A DNA stretch of 64,000 nucleotides, taken from positions 97,018 through 161,017 of the forward strand of contig CAVORH010000040.1 of assembly GCA_963698565.1 (NCBI GenBank), given 5' to 3'. Every line of letters begins with the position of its first letter. Within the stretch, counting starts at the first letter, position 1. Position numbers and translations under genes: made by a program. Origin of the DNA: Sva-07 sp963698565 (GTDB lineage Bacteria; Actinomycetota; Acidimicrobiia; Acidimicrobiales; Ilumatobacteraceae). Below are positions 25,706 through 34,072 of this stretch, in pieces. The notes under the pieces are model-generated. The model searched no databases, was not told the origin of the DNA, and saw nothing but the letters and a program-made list of their open reading frames with translations.

Positions 25706-26962
25706 ATGGGCGCCCGAATCGAACGGATCACCTTTCCCGGCAGCACCGGCGCGGCGTTGGCGGCCAGGCTCGACCTGCCGGCCGGCCCTCCTCGTGCGTT
25801 CGCGCTCTTCGCTCACTGCTTCACGTGCGGCAAGGACATCCATGCGGCATCGCGCATCGCGAATGCACTCACCGATGTCGGCTTCGGGGTGTTGCGGTTC
25901 GACTTCACCGGCCTCGGCATGAGCGAGGGTGAGTTCGCCAACACGAACTTCACGTCGAACACCGAGGATCTCATCGCTGCGGCCGACTGGCTCCGCTCGG
26001 CCCACCGCGCGCCCCAGGTGCTGATCGGTCATTCCCTGGGCGGAGCGGCGGTGCTCGCCGTCGCCGGTTCGATCCCGGAGGTCCGTGCGGTCGCAACGAT
26101 CGGTGCCCCGGCCAGTCCCGAGCACGTCACCGGCGTCTTCTCGTCGTCGCTGGAGGAGATCGAGGCCACCGGAGTCGCCGACGTCGAGCTGGCCGGTCGT
26201 CCCTTCACCATCCGCAAGCAGTTCCTCGACGATCTGCGCAACCACGTCGTCACCGACCGCGTCGCGACGATGAAGCGAGCGTTGCTCGTGCTGCACTCGC
26301 CGGTCGACAACACCGTCGGCATCGACAACGCCGCGGAGATCTTCCTCGCCGCTCGGCATCCGAAGAACTTCGTCTCCCTCGACGGTGCCGATCATCTCCT
26401 GTCGGAGTACTCCGACGCTGCGTTCGCCGCGTCGATGATCGGCGCCTTCGCCAACCGCTACATCGTCGACGAGAGCGGCGCCAGCGACGTTCCTCGTGCG
26501 ACCGCCCCCGTCGTGGTCGCGGAGACGAGCCAGGGGGCGTTCCTCAACCACGTCGTCGCCGGCCGCCACCGGCTGCTCGCCGACGAACCCGAGTCGGTCG
26601 GTGGCTACGACGCCGGCCCGTCGCCGTACGATTTCCTGGCGATTGCGCTCGGCGCCTGCACGTCGATGACGTTGCGGATGTACGCCGATCGCAAGGGCCT
26701 CCCGCTCGACCAGGTGAGCGTCGAGGTCACCCACGGCAAGGTCCACGCCGACGACTGTGTCGAGTGCTCCGACAACGTGCGGCTGGCGGGGCGCTCCGGC
26801 ATGATCGATCGCTTCGAGCGCGTGCTGCACATCGCCGGCGACGATCTCGCCGAGGCCGATCTCGCCAAGTTGCTCGCCATCGCCGACAAGTGCCCGGTCC
26901 ACCGGACGCTCGAGTCGGCCAGCTCGATCGTGACGAGCCTCGCCGATCACGAGCACGGGTGA
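25706..26962 (+). CDS. Bifunctional alpha/beta hydrolase / OsmC-family protein
   Basis: This 418-residue fusion has an N-terminal alpha/beta hydrolase (residues 1-250) with FDFTGLGMSEG, nucleophile GHSLGG and a downstream Asp/His region (HSPVDNT, GADHLLS). The C-terminal OsmC domain (about 275-415) has LGACTSMTLRMYADRK and DKCPVHRTL. These supply the two reactive Cys of thiol-dependent organic hydroperoxide reductases. The fusion is known in several bacterial groups; the link between the two activities is not established. It overlaps the DinB gene by 4 bp. Confidence 0.9.
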   Translation: MGARIERITFPGSTGAALAARLDLPAGPPRAFALFAHCFTCGKDIHAASRIANALTDVGFGVLRFDFTGLGMSEGEFANTNFTSNTEDLIAAADWLRSAHRAPQVLIGHSLGGAAVLAVAGSIPEVRAVATIGAPASPEHVTGVFSSSLEEIEATGVADVELAGRPFTIRKQFLDDLRNHVVTDRVATMKRALLVLHSPVDNTVGIDNAAEIFLAARHPKNFVSLDGADHLLSEYSDAAFAASMIGAFANRYIVDESGASDVPRATAPVVVAETSQGAFLNHVVAGRHRLLADEPESVGGYDAGPSPYDFLAIALGACTSMTLRMYADRKGLPLDQVSVEVTHGKVHADDCVECSDNVRLAGRSGMIDRFERVLHIAGDDLAEADLAKLLAIADKCPVHRTLESASSIVTSLADHEHG

Positions 26963-27507
26963 CCGGTTCGATGAACGATTCCGTCGCCCCGTTGGACGCG
27001 TTGGTGGACGAACTCCGACGGGCGTGGGCCCACACCGACGCGCTGTGGCTCGATCTCGACGACGACCAGCTGCGGTGGCGACCCAGCGAACACTCGAGCG
27101 CGATCGGCTGGCACCTCGGTCATCAGGCTGCCGTCGCCCACTTCATGGTCCGCAACCTGCTCGCCGCCGAGCCGAGCCCCGACCCGGAACTCGACTCGCT
27201 GATGGACAGCGCCACGCCGGAGCCGGCCCGGGGTGGTCTTCCCGACGCGGAGCGGCTGCGTCGGTATCGCTCGGCGGTTGCCGATCGCGTGATCGCTCGT
27301 GTCGATGCGATCCGTGTCGGCGAGGTGGGCGCCCCGGCGCAGCTGTCGGTGGTCGCGGCGGGCCTGCTGCGAGCACTGGTCAACCACGAGTACCAGCACG
27401 ATCAGTGGATCGCCGAGGTCCGCTCACGTGACCTCGGGGCGCCGACGCCGCACGCACCGGTCTCGCCGAAGCTGACCACGCTCGACGGCTACACCGTGTT
27501 GCGATGA
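26959..27507 (+). CDS. DinB-superfamily protein
   Basis: This 182-residue four-helix-bundle protein of the DinB/YfiT class has GWHLGHQ and NHEYQHDQW, which supply the usual three-His metal site. Members include bacillithiol or mycothiol S-transferases and uncharacterised stress proteins. GTG 26959 overlaps the stop of the hydrolase-OsmC gene (GTGA), so it is probably co-translated; ATG 26971 is an alternative. Its coupling to an OsmC fusion is compatible with a thiol or peroxide stress role, which is inference. Confidence 0.82.
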   Translation: MTGSMNDSVAPLDALVDELRRAWAHTDALWLDLDDDQLRWRPSEHSSAIGWHLGHQAAVAHFMVRNLLAAEPSPDPELDSLMDSATPEPARGGLPDAERLRRYRSAVADRVIARVDAIRVGEVGAPAQLSVVAAGLLRALVNHEYQHDQWIAEVRSRDLGAPTPHAPVSPKLTTLDGYTVLR

Positions 27508-27535
27508 GCAGTCGGGCGACCCGTGGGCTCGAGGG

Positions 27536-28429
27536 TCATCGGGAAACGGTCGTCGACTCGATCAGCTGATCCGGCGGCTGCACGGTGGCCAGCGAGCCGT
27601 CGCGGTGGCGGACGATCGCCGCGTTGAGCTCGGCACTCATGATCGAGGCGATCGCGAGCAGGCTCAGCCAGGTGATCAGGCCGAGCACAACGGCGAAATT
27701 GCCGTAGGTGTCGGAGGAGTTCTGGATGATCCGGCGGGTGATGTCGGTGCCGAAGTACTGGAGCAGGGTGTACAGCACGCCGGCGGTGATCGCGCCCGGC
27801 CACACGTCGCGCCAGGTCGGCGAGGCGGCCGTGAGGAAGCGGTACATCAGCCCGAGGACACCGATGTTCACGATCACGTTGGCCACGGTCAGCACGACGC
27901 GTCCTGCGTTCGGGAGCCCAGCGGCGTTCACCAGGGTGGCCAGCGCGATGCTCGCGATCTGGGCGCCCCCGATGATCAGGATGCCCAGGAGGGCCTTGGC
28001 ACGCTGGACCGGCAGTGAGGCCCGGTGGTCGACCTCGACCTCCCAGACATCGTCGAGGGCCGCCTGCAGCGCCGCGAAGGCTTTCGTCGCGCCCCAGAGC
28101 GCACCCGCGAGACCGATCACGAGCGCCCACACGCTGCCGTTCAACGACGTCGGGTCGTTCTGCAGCTGCTGGCCGAGAACGGGGATGTCGGCAAGCGCGC
28201 CGTCGATGATCCGGTCCTGCAGGTCCTTGTTGTCCTGCAGGACGAAGCCGAGGATCGTCGTGGCGGCGAGGAGCAAGGGAAAGATCGACACGAAGCCGAA
28301 GAACGCCAGCACCGAGGCGTTGCGACCCGAGAGGTGTCGACGCCACCCGTCGAGCGTGTCGACACCGATCTCGATCGACGGGTGCTTGGATCGGAGGTCG
28401 ATCATCCGGTCACTGGTGGTCCACGGCAT
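27536..28429 (-). CDS. YihY/BrkB-family membrane protein
   Basis: This 297-residue inner-membrane protein of the YihY/BrkB (virulence factor BrkB) family has about six hydrophobic segments. It includes the family-typical SVLAFFGFVSIFPLLLAA and the conserved YGNFAVVLGLITWL. Once mis-annotated as RNase BN, the family has no settled function, although transport roles have been proposed. The ung start-proximal gene lies 3 bp upstream on the same strand, so both may be co-transcribed. Confidence 0.87.
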   Translation of the reverse strand: MPWTTSDRMIDLRSKHPSIEIGVDTLDGWRRHLSGRNASVLAFFGFVSIFPLLLAATTILGFVLQDNKDLQDRIIDGALADIPVLGQQLQNDPTSLNGSVWALVIGLAGALWGATKAFAALQAALDDVWEVEVDHRASLPVQRAKALLGILIIGGAQIASIALATLVNAAGLPNAGRVVLTVANVIVNIGVLGLMYRFLTAASPTWRDVWPGAITAGVLYTLLQYFGTDITRRIIQNSSDTYGNFAVVLGLITWLSLLAIASIMSAELNAAIVRHRDGSLATVQPPDQLIESTTVSR

Positions 28430-28432
28430 GGA

Positions 28433-29110
28433 CTACATCCTCCCCGATCCTGCGAGGTTCCAATCGATCGGCTCCCGGCCCGCTGCCACCAGCGCCTCGT
28501 TCGCCCGACTGAACGGCTTGCTCCCGAGGAATCCGTTGTGGGCCGACAACGGCGACGGATGGGCCGACTCGATGATCGTGTGCCGGCTCGTGTCGATCAG
28601 CTCACGCTTGCGGCGCGCCGAGTTGCCCCACAGGATGAACACGACCGGGTCGGCCTTGGCGTTCACCACGCGGATCACCTGGTCGGTGAAGGTCTCCCAG
28701 CCCCGCTTCTGGTGCGAGCCCGCCTCGCCGGCGCGAACGGTCAGGGTCGCGTTGAGCAGCAACACGCCCGACTGCGCCCACCGCTCGAGATTGCCGTGGT
28801 CGGGGATCGGCAGCCCGAGGTCGTCGTGGAGTTCGGTGTGGATGTTCCGCAGCGAGGGTGGCACGCGCACGCCGGGGCGGACCGAGAAGCAGAGCCCGTG
28901 CGCCTGCCCCGGCCCGTGGTACGGGTCCTGGCCGAGGATCATCACCCGGGTGTCGGCGCACGACGTGAGATGGAGCGCGGCGTAGACGTCGGCGGGTGGG
29001 GGATACACGACGTGAGCCGCGCGCTCGGCTGCGACGAACGTCTGCAGGTCGGTCCAGTAGGGCTGTTCGAACTGATCTCGCAGGAGCGGGTTCCAGTCGG
29101 TCTTCGGCAT
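28433..29110 (-). CDS. ung: Uracil-DNA glycosylase, family 1
   Basis: This 225-residue enzyme excises uracil from DNA to start base excision repair. The water-activating motif GQDPYHGPGQAHG contains Asp62, LLLNATLTVR follows, and HPSPLSA forms the leucine-loop region with the catalytic His. Length matches E. coli Ung. ATG 29110 (MPKTDWNPLL) is preferred over GTG 29116. It lies divergent from the desulfhydrase gene with very little intergenic space and is 3 bp from the downstream YihY gene. Confidence 0.95.
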   Translation of the reverse strand: MPKTDWNPLLRDQFEQPYWTDLQTFVAAERAAHVVYPPPADVYAALHLTSCADTRVMILGQDPYHGPGQAHGLCFSVRPGVRVPPSLRNIHTELHDDLGLPIPDHGNLERWAQSGVLLLNATLTVRAGEAGSHQKRGWETFTDQVIRVVNAKADPVVFILWGNSARRKRELIDTSRHTIIESAHPSPLSAHNGFLGSKPFSRANEALVAAGREPIDWNLAGSGRM

Positions 29111-29123
29111 CGACACCAGTGCC

Positions 29124-29129
29124 TAGCAT
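29124..29129 (+). promoter_or_regulatory. Candidate -10 element for the PLP desulfhydrase gene
   Basis: TAGCAT lies 7 nt upstream of GTG 29137. It overlaps the alternative ATG at 29128 and so argues for the GTG start. Confidence 0.42.
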
Positions 29130-29136
29130 GGTGGAC

Positions 29137-30145
29137 GTGTTCGATCACCTCGAACGAGCCCGTCTCGCCACCCTCCCGACGCCCTTGGAGGCCGGTCCGC
29201 GACTGCGCAGCAACTCCGGTGACGGCCCACGGTTGTGGGTGAAACGTGACGACCTCACCGGCCTCGGCGGAGGTGGCAACAAGGCCCGCAAGCTCGAGTT
29301 CCTCTGTGGGGACGCGGTTGCGTCCGGAGCGCGGGCGCTCGTGACCGTCGGTGCGGCGCAGTCCAACCACTGTCGAATGACGGCGGCCGCCGGTGCCCGC
29401 CTGGGTCTGGAGGTGCACCTGGTGCTGTCCGGCGACCGGCCCGACGAGGTGACCGGCAACCAGTTGTTGTCGATGCTGTTCGGCGCCCAGCTGCACTTCA
29501 CCGGCACCGAGGAGAGCCACTGGGGCGAACTGGAGATGGCCCGAGAGGCGCTGACGGAGCAACTGGCCGACGACGGCCTGCGCCCGTATGCGATCCCGAT
29601 CGGCGGCAGCACGGCGGTCGGGGCGCTCGGCTACGCCGCAGCGTTCGTCGAGCTGCTCGATCAGCTCGACGAGGCGGGGATCGTGCCCGAGCCACGTCGT
29701 GTTCACGTCGTCGAGCGGCGGCACACATGCCGGCCTGCTCGCGGGCCGGGCCGCCGCGGCGCACGGTGGACGTCGAGTTCCCGACGTCATCGCGATCGGA
29801 GTGGCCAAGGGCGTCAACCTCGGCCTGCCCGACGTCGCGGAACTCGCCAACCACACCTTGACGCTGATGGGGTCGACGGCGATCGTGGCCCACGAGGACG
29901 TCGAGGTCGACACCCGCTGGCTGGGCGACGACTATGCCGTGCCCACCGAGGCCGGTGACGCGGCGATCCGGTGGGCGGCCACCCATGGCGGATGGCTGCT
30001 CGACCGCACGTACTCCGGCAAGGGCTGTTCCGGCCTGCTCGGGCTCGCCGCCGAAGGGCGCTTCGGTGACGACGTGGTGTTCGTCCACACCGGTGGATGG
30101 CCCGCACTCTTCGCTCCCGGCGGCCGTCCCCCGCTGCCCGGATAG
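29137..30145 (+). CDS. D-cysteine desulfhydrase / ACC deaminase-family PLP enzyme (frameshifted in this sequence)
   Basis: This fold-type II PLP enzyme would degrade D-cysteine or a related amino acid. The PLP lysine is in GGGGNKARKLEF, with GAAQSNHCRMTAAAG next. An extra C in the CCC at 29686-29688 shifts the frame. The following frame restores HVVFTSSSGGTHAGLLAG (phosphate loop) and runs to 30145 with TYSGKGCSGL. Corrected length is about 335 residues, typical of the family. GTG 29137 fits a TAGCAT box 7 nt upstream; ATG 29128 is in frame just before it. Confidence 0.83.
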
Positions 30146-30148
30146 CGT
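30143..30148 (+). promoter_or_regulatory. Candidate -10 element for the 2OG oxygenase gene
   Basis: TAGCGT lies 8 nt upstream of ATG 30157 and includes the stop of the preceding gene. Confidence 0.38.
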
Positions 30149-30156
30149 GGCGCGCC

Positions 30157-31128
30157 ATGAGTGACCAGATCCTCGACGTCGACCTCCTGGCGTTCGAACG
30201 CAGCACCGGTCCGCAGCGACGAGCGGTCGTCGACGGGGTCCGTCGAAGCTTGGCGACCGGGTTCGTGTACACGAGCCACGACCTGTCCGACGATCTGCTC
30301 GACACCACCTACGGCATGCTCCGGGAGTTCTTCGAGTTGCCGGCCGACGTGAAGCAGCAGTACGTCGCGGCCGGCGCCAACGGCCAGACCGGCTACACGG
30401 GTCTGCTGGTCGAAACCGCCGCATCGAGCGACAAGCCGGACTGGAAGGAGATGCTCAACTGGTCGGCCCCGATCGCCGCCGGGCATCCCCTGAAGCGCAA
30501 GTTCTCCACGGCCTACCCCGACCAGCTCGTTCCCGAGGCGGCGGTGCCGGGCATCACCGACGTGCTCTACCGGTTCCATGCCTCGATCGCCGATCTCCAG
30601 CGTCGATTCCTCCGTGTCATCGCCGAGGGGATCGGCTGCCACGAGACGTTCTTCGACGACATGGTGCAGGACGGGCCCACCCTCACCCGGGCGATCCGCT
30701 ATCCCGCGATGGGCGAGTTGGGCGCCGAGGGGCACGTGTGGGCCGCGGAACACGGCGACATCAACCTGATCACGGCGCTGCCGCGGGCGACCGCTCCCGG
30801 CCTCCAAGTGAAGGTCGACGACGGCTGGATCGACGCGACCCCGCCGGACGACTCGGTGATCATCAACACCGGCATCATGTTGGAGCGCCTCACCAACGGT
30901 GTGATCCCGATCGGCTGGCATCGCGTGGTGGCCGCCCCTGGCTACGAGGGGGAGCGCTACAGCGTCGTGCAGTTCTGCCATCCGCGGCCGTGGACGGTGC
31001 TCGCACCCGTCCCGTCGTGCTGCACCGAGGACACTCCGCAGCGTTTCGCTGCGATCAGCGCCGAGGACGCGCTCGACGAGGTGCTGTACGAGATCAACCT
31101 CGTCGAGACCGCCCGCCGCGTCGAGTGA
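30157..31128 (+). CDS. Isopenicillin N synthase-like 2OG-Fe(II) oxygenase
   Basis: This 323-residue non-haem iron oxygenase of the isopenicillin N synthase/gibberellin-oxidase-like group would hydroxylate or desaturate a small molecule using 2-oxoglutarate and O2. The iron ligands are visible as HGD in WAAEHGDINLITAL and the distal His in IGWHRVV. The 2OG-binding Arg-Ser pair is in ERYSVVQF. It has an N-terminal DIOX_N-like region. It is 11 bp after the desulfhydrase on the same strand. Substrate unknown. Confidence 0.88.
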   Translation: MSDQILDVDLLAFERSTGPQRRAVVDGVRRSLATGFVYTSHDLSDDLLDTTYGMLREFFELPADVKQQYVAAGANGQTGYTGLLVETAASSDKPDWKEMLNWSAPIAAGHPLKRKFSTAYPDQLVPEAAVPGITDVLYRFHASIADLQRRFLRVIAEGIGCHETFFDDMVQDGPTLTRAIRYPAMGELGAEGHVWAAEHGDINLITALPRATAPGLQVKVDDGWIDATPPDDSVIINTGIMLERLTNGVIPIGWHRVVAAPGYEGERYSVVQFCHPRPWTVLAPVPSCCTEDTPQRFAAISAEDALDEVLYEINLVETARRVE

Positions 31129-31148
31129 GCCGCTGACCCCGCTTCAAC

Positions 31149-31170
31149 GCTGCGGCATCAGGGCCGCAGC
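31149..31170. terminator. Short hairpin at convergent junction
   Basis: 8-bp arms GCTGCGGC and GCCGCAGC with a 6-nt loop lie at the 3' ends of the convergent oxygenase and cell-wall protein genes. There is no T run. Confidence 0.45.
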
Positions 31171-32927
31171 ACCGGGACGGTCAGCCGGTCGTCGTCGCGT
31201 TCGGCGAGCTCGATCCAGATCGTCGTCGGGAGATCGATCGGGGTCAGCCAGGTGGGTGGCACCGTGGAGACGCCCCCGGCGCCGGGTCCACGTGCGCCGG
31301 CCGGGGCGTAGCCGCAGCCCTCGCTCGGGTAGATCATCGCCGCCCAGCCCGCTGCAGTGACCTGCCCGGTCGAGGTGATCACCCATTCGGAGTCGATGTT
31401 GCGGTCGTTGTCGGTGGTCTCGATCACGACCGGTTCGTGCGTCTCGCCGGTGGGCACGCTCGCCCAGGGGCCGGTTCCGACGGAACAGACCTGACGGAAC
31501 AGCGCATCGATCACCGGGCCATAGGCATCGACCGGTGTCGTGTCGAGGTCGTCGATCGTCAGCCGGATGTGTGGCGCGACCGCGTCGGTCGGGATGTCGA
31601 CCGTGGCGTCGGTGGGCACGTCGGATCGGATCCCGAGCGGGAGCGGGCTCGAGTTGCCCATGAACCCGAGCACCTGGCCGGCGCGCACGCTGGTGCCCAC
31701 GCGGGCCAGCGGTGTCAGACGCAGGTGCGGGGGTGCGGCGCCGTCGTCGGTGCCGGGGTTGTCGTCGTTGAAGCCGGCGAGACGGTAGCTGCGACCCGTC
31801 GGGTCGGTGACGGTGACCGAGATCGTGTCGCCCAGTTCGTCGTGCACGTCGGTGACCACGCCGTCGACCACCGAGAGCACGGGTTGCAGCTTCACCCCGA
31901 AGACGATGCCCGGCGCTTCCTCGGCGCAGAGCCCGGCCGCCTCGATCTCCTCGGGCGTCGCGCCCACACCGGCGCCGGCGTCCTCGGTGAGGTCCTGGGC
32001 ATCACCGCAGTCGGGCGCAGCGAGACGCGTCGGGCCGAGCACCGGGAACGCGATCGTCGCCTTGCGCTCGATCGCGGGTGCGTCGGGATCGGCGGCCTGC
32101 GCGGCGGGGAGTTGCGGCGGCACACCCAGCCGAGCGACCGCCTGGTCGAGCGTCAGGAGCTGGGGGACGGGCTGGCCCGACAGGAAGGCCCACACCCCGA
32201 GCCAACGCTGTTGGTACTCGCGAATCGTGAGGACGTTCCCCGCCGAGGGAACCGGCACGACGTCCATCAACGCCGGTTCGCGTGCGGCGCGCGGGTAGTA
32301 CCACATCACCGGGATCATCGACACGTCGTTGTTCCACTGGGCGAGGAACCGGTTGACGTCGGCGGCAGCCCGCTCGTCCTGCACCTGCGGTGGTGCGAGA
32401 TAGGCGTGGGGGTAGCCGCCGTAGTTGTCCCACGTGGAGGCGATGAACTGGTACGCGCCCGACGCGTTGCCGCGGTTGGGTGGAGCGTCGTAGTCACCTC
32501 TCGACTCGAGGTACCGGATCGTGGCGAGGATGGTGGCGACCTGGCTCGGGTACACCGTGATGTTCTGTGCCGTGGGAGGAACGGTGGTCGACGGTGTGGG
32601 AGCGATCGTGGTGGTCGATGCGGAGGGGGCTGTCGTCGTCGGCCCCGGCTCGGTGTCGGGTGTGGTGGTGACCGGGGTCGTGGTGGCCGTCGTCGTCGGA
32701 GGGCTCGTGGTCGGCGAGGTCGTGGGAGGTGTCGCCGTCGTCGGTGGCACCGAGGTCGTCGCCTCGGATGGATCGGCCGCCGAGGTGTCGGCCGGTCGAT
32801 CGATCGCCGCAGCGAGGGGTGCGCCGCCGACGGTCAACGCGACGGCCAGGGCCGTCGCCGTCGCCGCCATCACCGCTGCGTGGGTCAGCGACGGGCGTTC
32901 GGGGCGGCGGGAACGGGTGGGTGGCAT
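31158..32927 (-). CDS. Secreted cell-wall protein: lysozyme/transglycosylase-like domain plus degenerate M23 domain
   Basis: This 589-residue exported protein has a signal peptide (about residues 1-40), a Thr/Pro/Ser-rich linker to about 115, and a lysozyme-like domain. That domain contains IRYLESRGDYDAPPNRGNASGAYQFIASTWDNYGG, with Glu in LESRGDY placed as the catalytic acid of Rpf or SLT-like folds. A later region (VLSVVDGVVTDVHDELGD, then AGQVLGFMGNSS and PHIRLTI) resembles a LytM/M23 beta domain lacking the HxxxD and HxH zinc ligands. It probably remodels or binds peptidoglycan. ATG 32927 gives the cleanest signal sequence. Confidence 0.78.
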   Translation of the reverse strand: MPPTRSRRPERPSLTHAAVMAATATALAVALTVGGAPLAAAIDRPADTSAADPSEATTSVPPTTATPPTTSPTTSPPTTTATTTPVTTTPDTEPGPTTTAPSASTTTIAPTPSTTVPPTAQNITVYPSQVATILATIRYLESRGDYDAPPNRGNASGAYQFIASTWDNYGGYPHAYLAPPQVQDERAAADVNRFLAQWNNDVSMIPVMWYYPRAAREPALMDVVPVPSAGNVLTIREYQQRWLGVWAFLSGQPVPQLLTLDQAVARLGVPPQLPAAQAADPDAPAIERKATIAFPVLGPTRLAAPDCGDAQDLTEDAGAGVGATPEEIEAAGLCAEEAPGIVFGVKLQPVLSVVDGVVTDVHDELGDTISVTVTDPTGRSYRLAGFNDDNPGTDDGAAPPHLRLTPLARVGTSVRAGQVLGFMGNSSPLPLGIRSDVPTDATVDIPTDAVAPHIRLTIDDLDTTPVDAYGPVIDALFRQVCSVGTGPWASVPTGETHEPVVIETTDNDRNIDSEWVITSTGQVTAAGWAAMIYPSEGCGYAPAGARGPGAGGVSTVPPTWLTPIDLPTTIWIELAERDDDRLTVPVLRP

Positions 32928-33082
32928 GGTGTTTCGGGTTCGCTTGCGGCCGGCATCGATGAGTGGCGACAGACGGGTATCGGCACGAAGTGGCGCAGAG
33001 TTCACTGAATTCTCGCGATTGCGTCGCACGTTAGCCGTGCTCGCCTGGTCCGGGCATCGGCTCCGGATACCTTGTGCGTGCG

Positions 33083-34072
33083 ATGGCCAGCGATCCCACC
33101 CGAGCAAGCGCCGACGCGTCGGTCCCCGATGTGTCCTCCGACTCGCTGACGGATGTCATCCTGGCGGTCGACATCGGCGCCCGCGGTTTCCAGGCTGGCC
33201 TCGTGACGGCACGCGGCGTGCTGATCGATCGACGCCGCGCCGACATCGAACCCGATGTCGGCCCGGAGTCGCAGTACACGGCGCTGGCGGGGGCGGTACT
33301 CGACCTCGCCGGGCAGATTCCGGAGCGTCACCGTGCGCGGGTCGTGGGATTGGGTGTCAGCAGCGGCGGCCTCGTCACCCGTGGGCTCGATCTCGTCACC
33401 CCGCTCTGTGTGCCGTCCTGGCGGGACTTCCCGCTGCGCAGCCGGCTCGAGGAACTCACCGGCCTGTCCGTCCACGGCGATCTCGACGCGAAGGCGCTCG
33501 CTCTCGCCGAGGGATGGCTCGGTGCCGCCCAGGGGCATCCGAACTTCCTGGCGATCACGGTGTCGACCAGCGTGTCGGGAGCGATCGTCATCGACGGCGA
33601 CCTGCTCGACGGCGAGTCGGGTCACGCCGGCCAGATCGGCCACGTCGTGGTCGAACCGGGCGGTCGCCGGTGCCACTGCGGCACGCAGGGCTGTCTCGAC
33701 GCCGAGACCTCCGGAGAGGCGATCGACGCGATCACGGGGCGACCCGCCACCGAACCGTCCTTCCAGATCATGCAACGCACGGGACGGCTCGTCGGCCGTG
33801 CTGCGGCCTCGATGTGCAACGCCTTCGATCTGGCGCTGGTGGTGGTCGGTGGCAGCGTCGCGCTCGGCTTCGGCTCGACGTTCTTCCACGCTGCTCAGGT
33901 GTCGCTCGACGAGCACGCACGCCTGACCTACAGCCGCGGCGCCCGCATCACGCCGTCACGCCTGGGGGAGCAGGGTCCGTTGATCGGTGCGGGTGCGGTC
34001 GGCTGGCGGGGGGTGCGTCGTACGGCTCGCCAGCGTCGATTGGTCGTCGATCAGCCGCCGACCGCTCGATAG
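33083..34072 (+). CDS. ROK-family sugar kinase / regulator-type protein (glucokinase-like)
   Basis: This roughly 329-residue ROK protein would phosphorylate glucose or a related sugar with ATP. It shows the N-terminal phosphate loop AVDIGARGFQAGLV, sugar-binding HGDLDAKALALAEG and GHAGQIGHVVVEPGG. Zinc-binding CHCGTQGCLDAE follows. There is no N-terminal HTH, so kinase rather than repressor is favoured. A TACCTT box ends 9 nt before ATG 33083; GTG 33074 abuts the box. Its 3' end overlaps the convergent DUF418 gene by 22 bp. Confidence 0.85.
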   Translation: MASDPTRASADASVPDVSSDSLTDVILAVDIGARGFQAGLVTARGVLIDRRRADIEPDVGPESQYTALAGAVLDLAGQIPERHRARVVGLGVSSGGLVTRGLDLVTPLCVPSWRDFPLRSRLEELTGLSVHGDLDAKALALAEGWLGAAQGHPNFLAITVSTSVSGAIVIDGDLLDGESGHAGQIGHVVVEPGGRRCHCGTQGCLDAETSGEAIDAITGRPATEPSFQIMQRTGRLVGRAAASMCNAFDLALVVVGGSVALGFGSTFFHAAQVSLDEHARLTYSRGARITPSRLGEQGPLIGAGAVGWRGVRRTARQRRLVVDQPPTAR

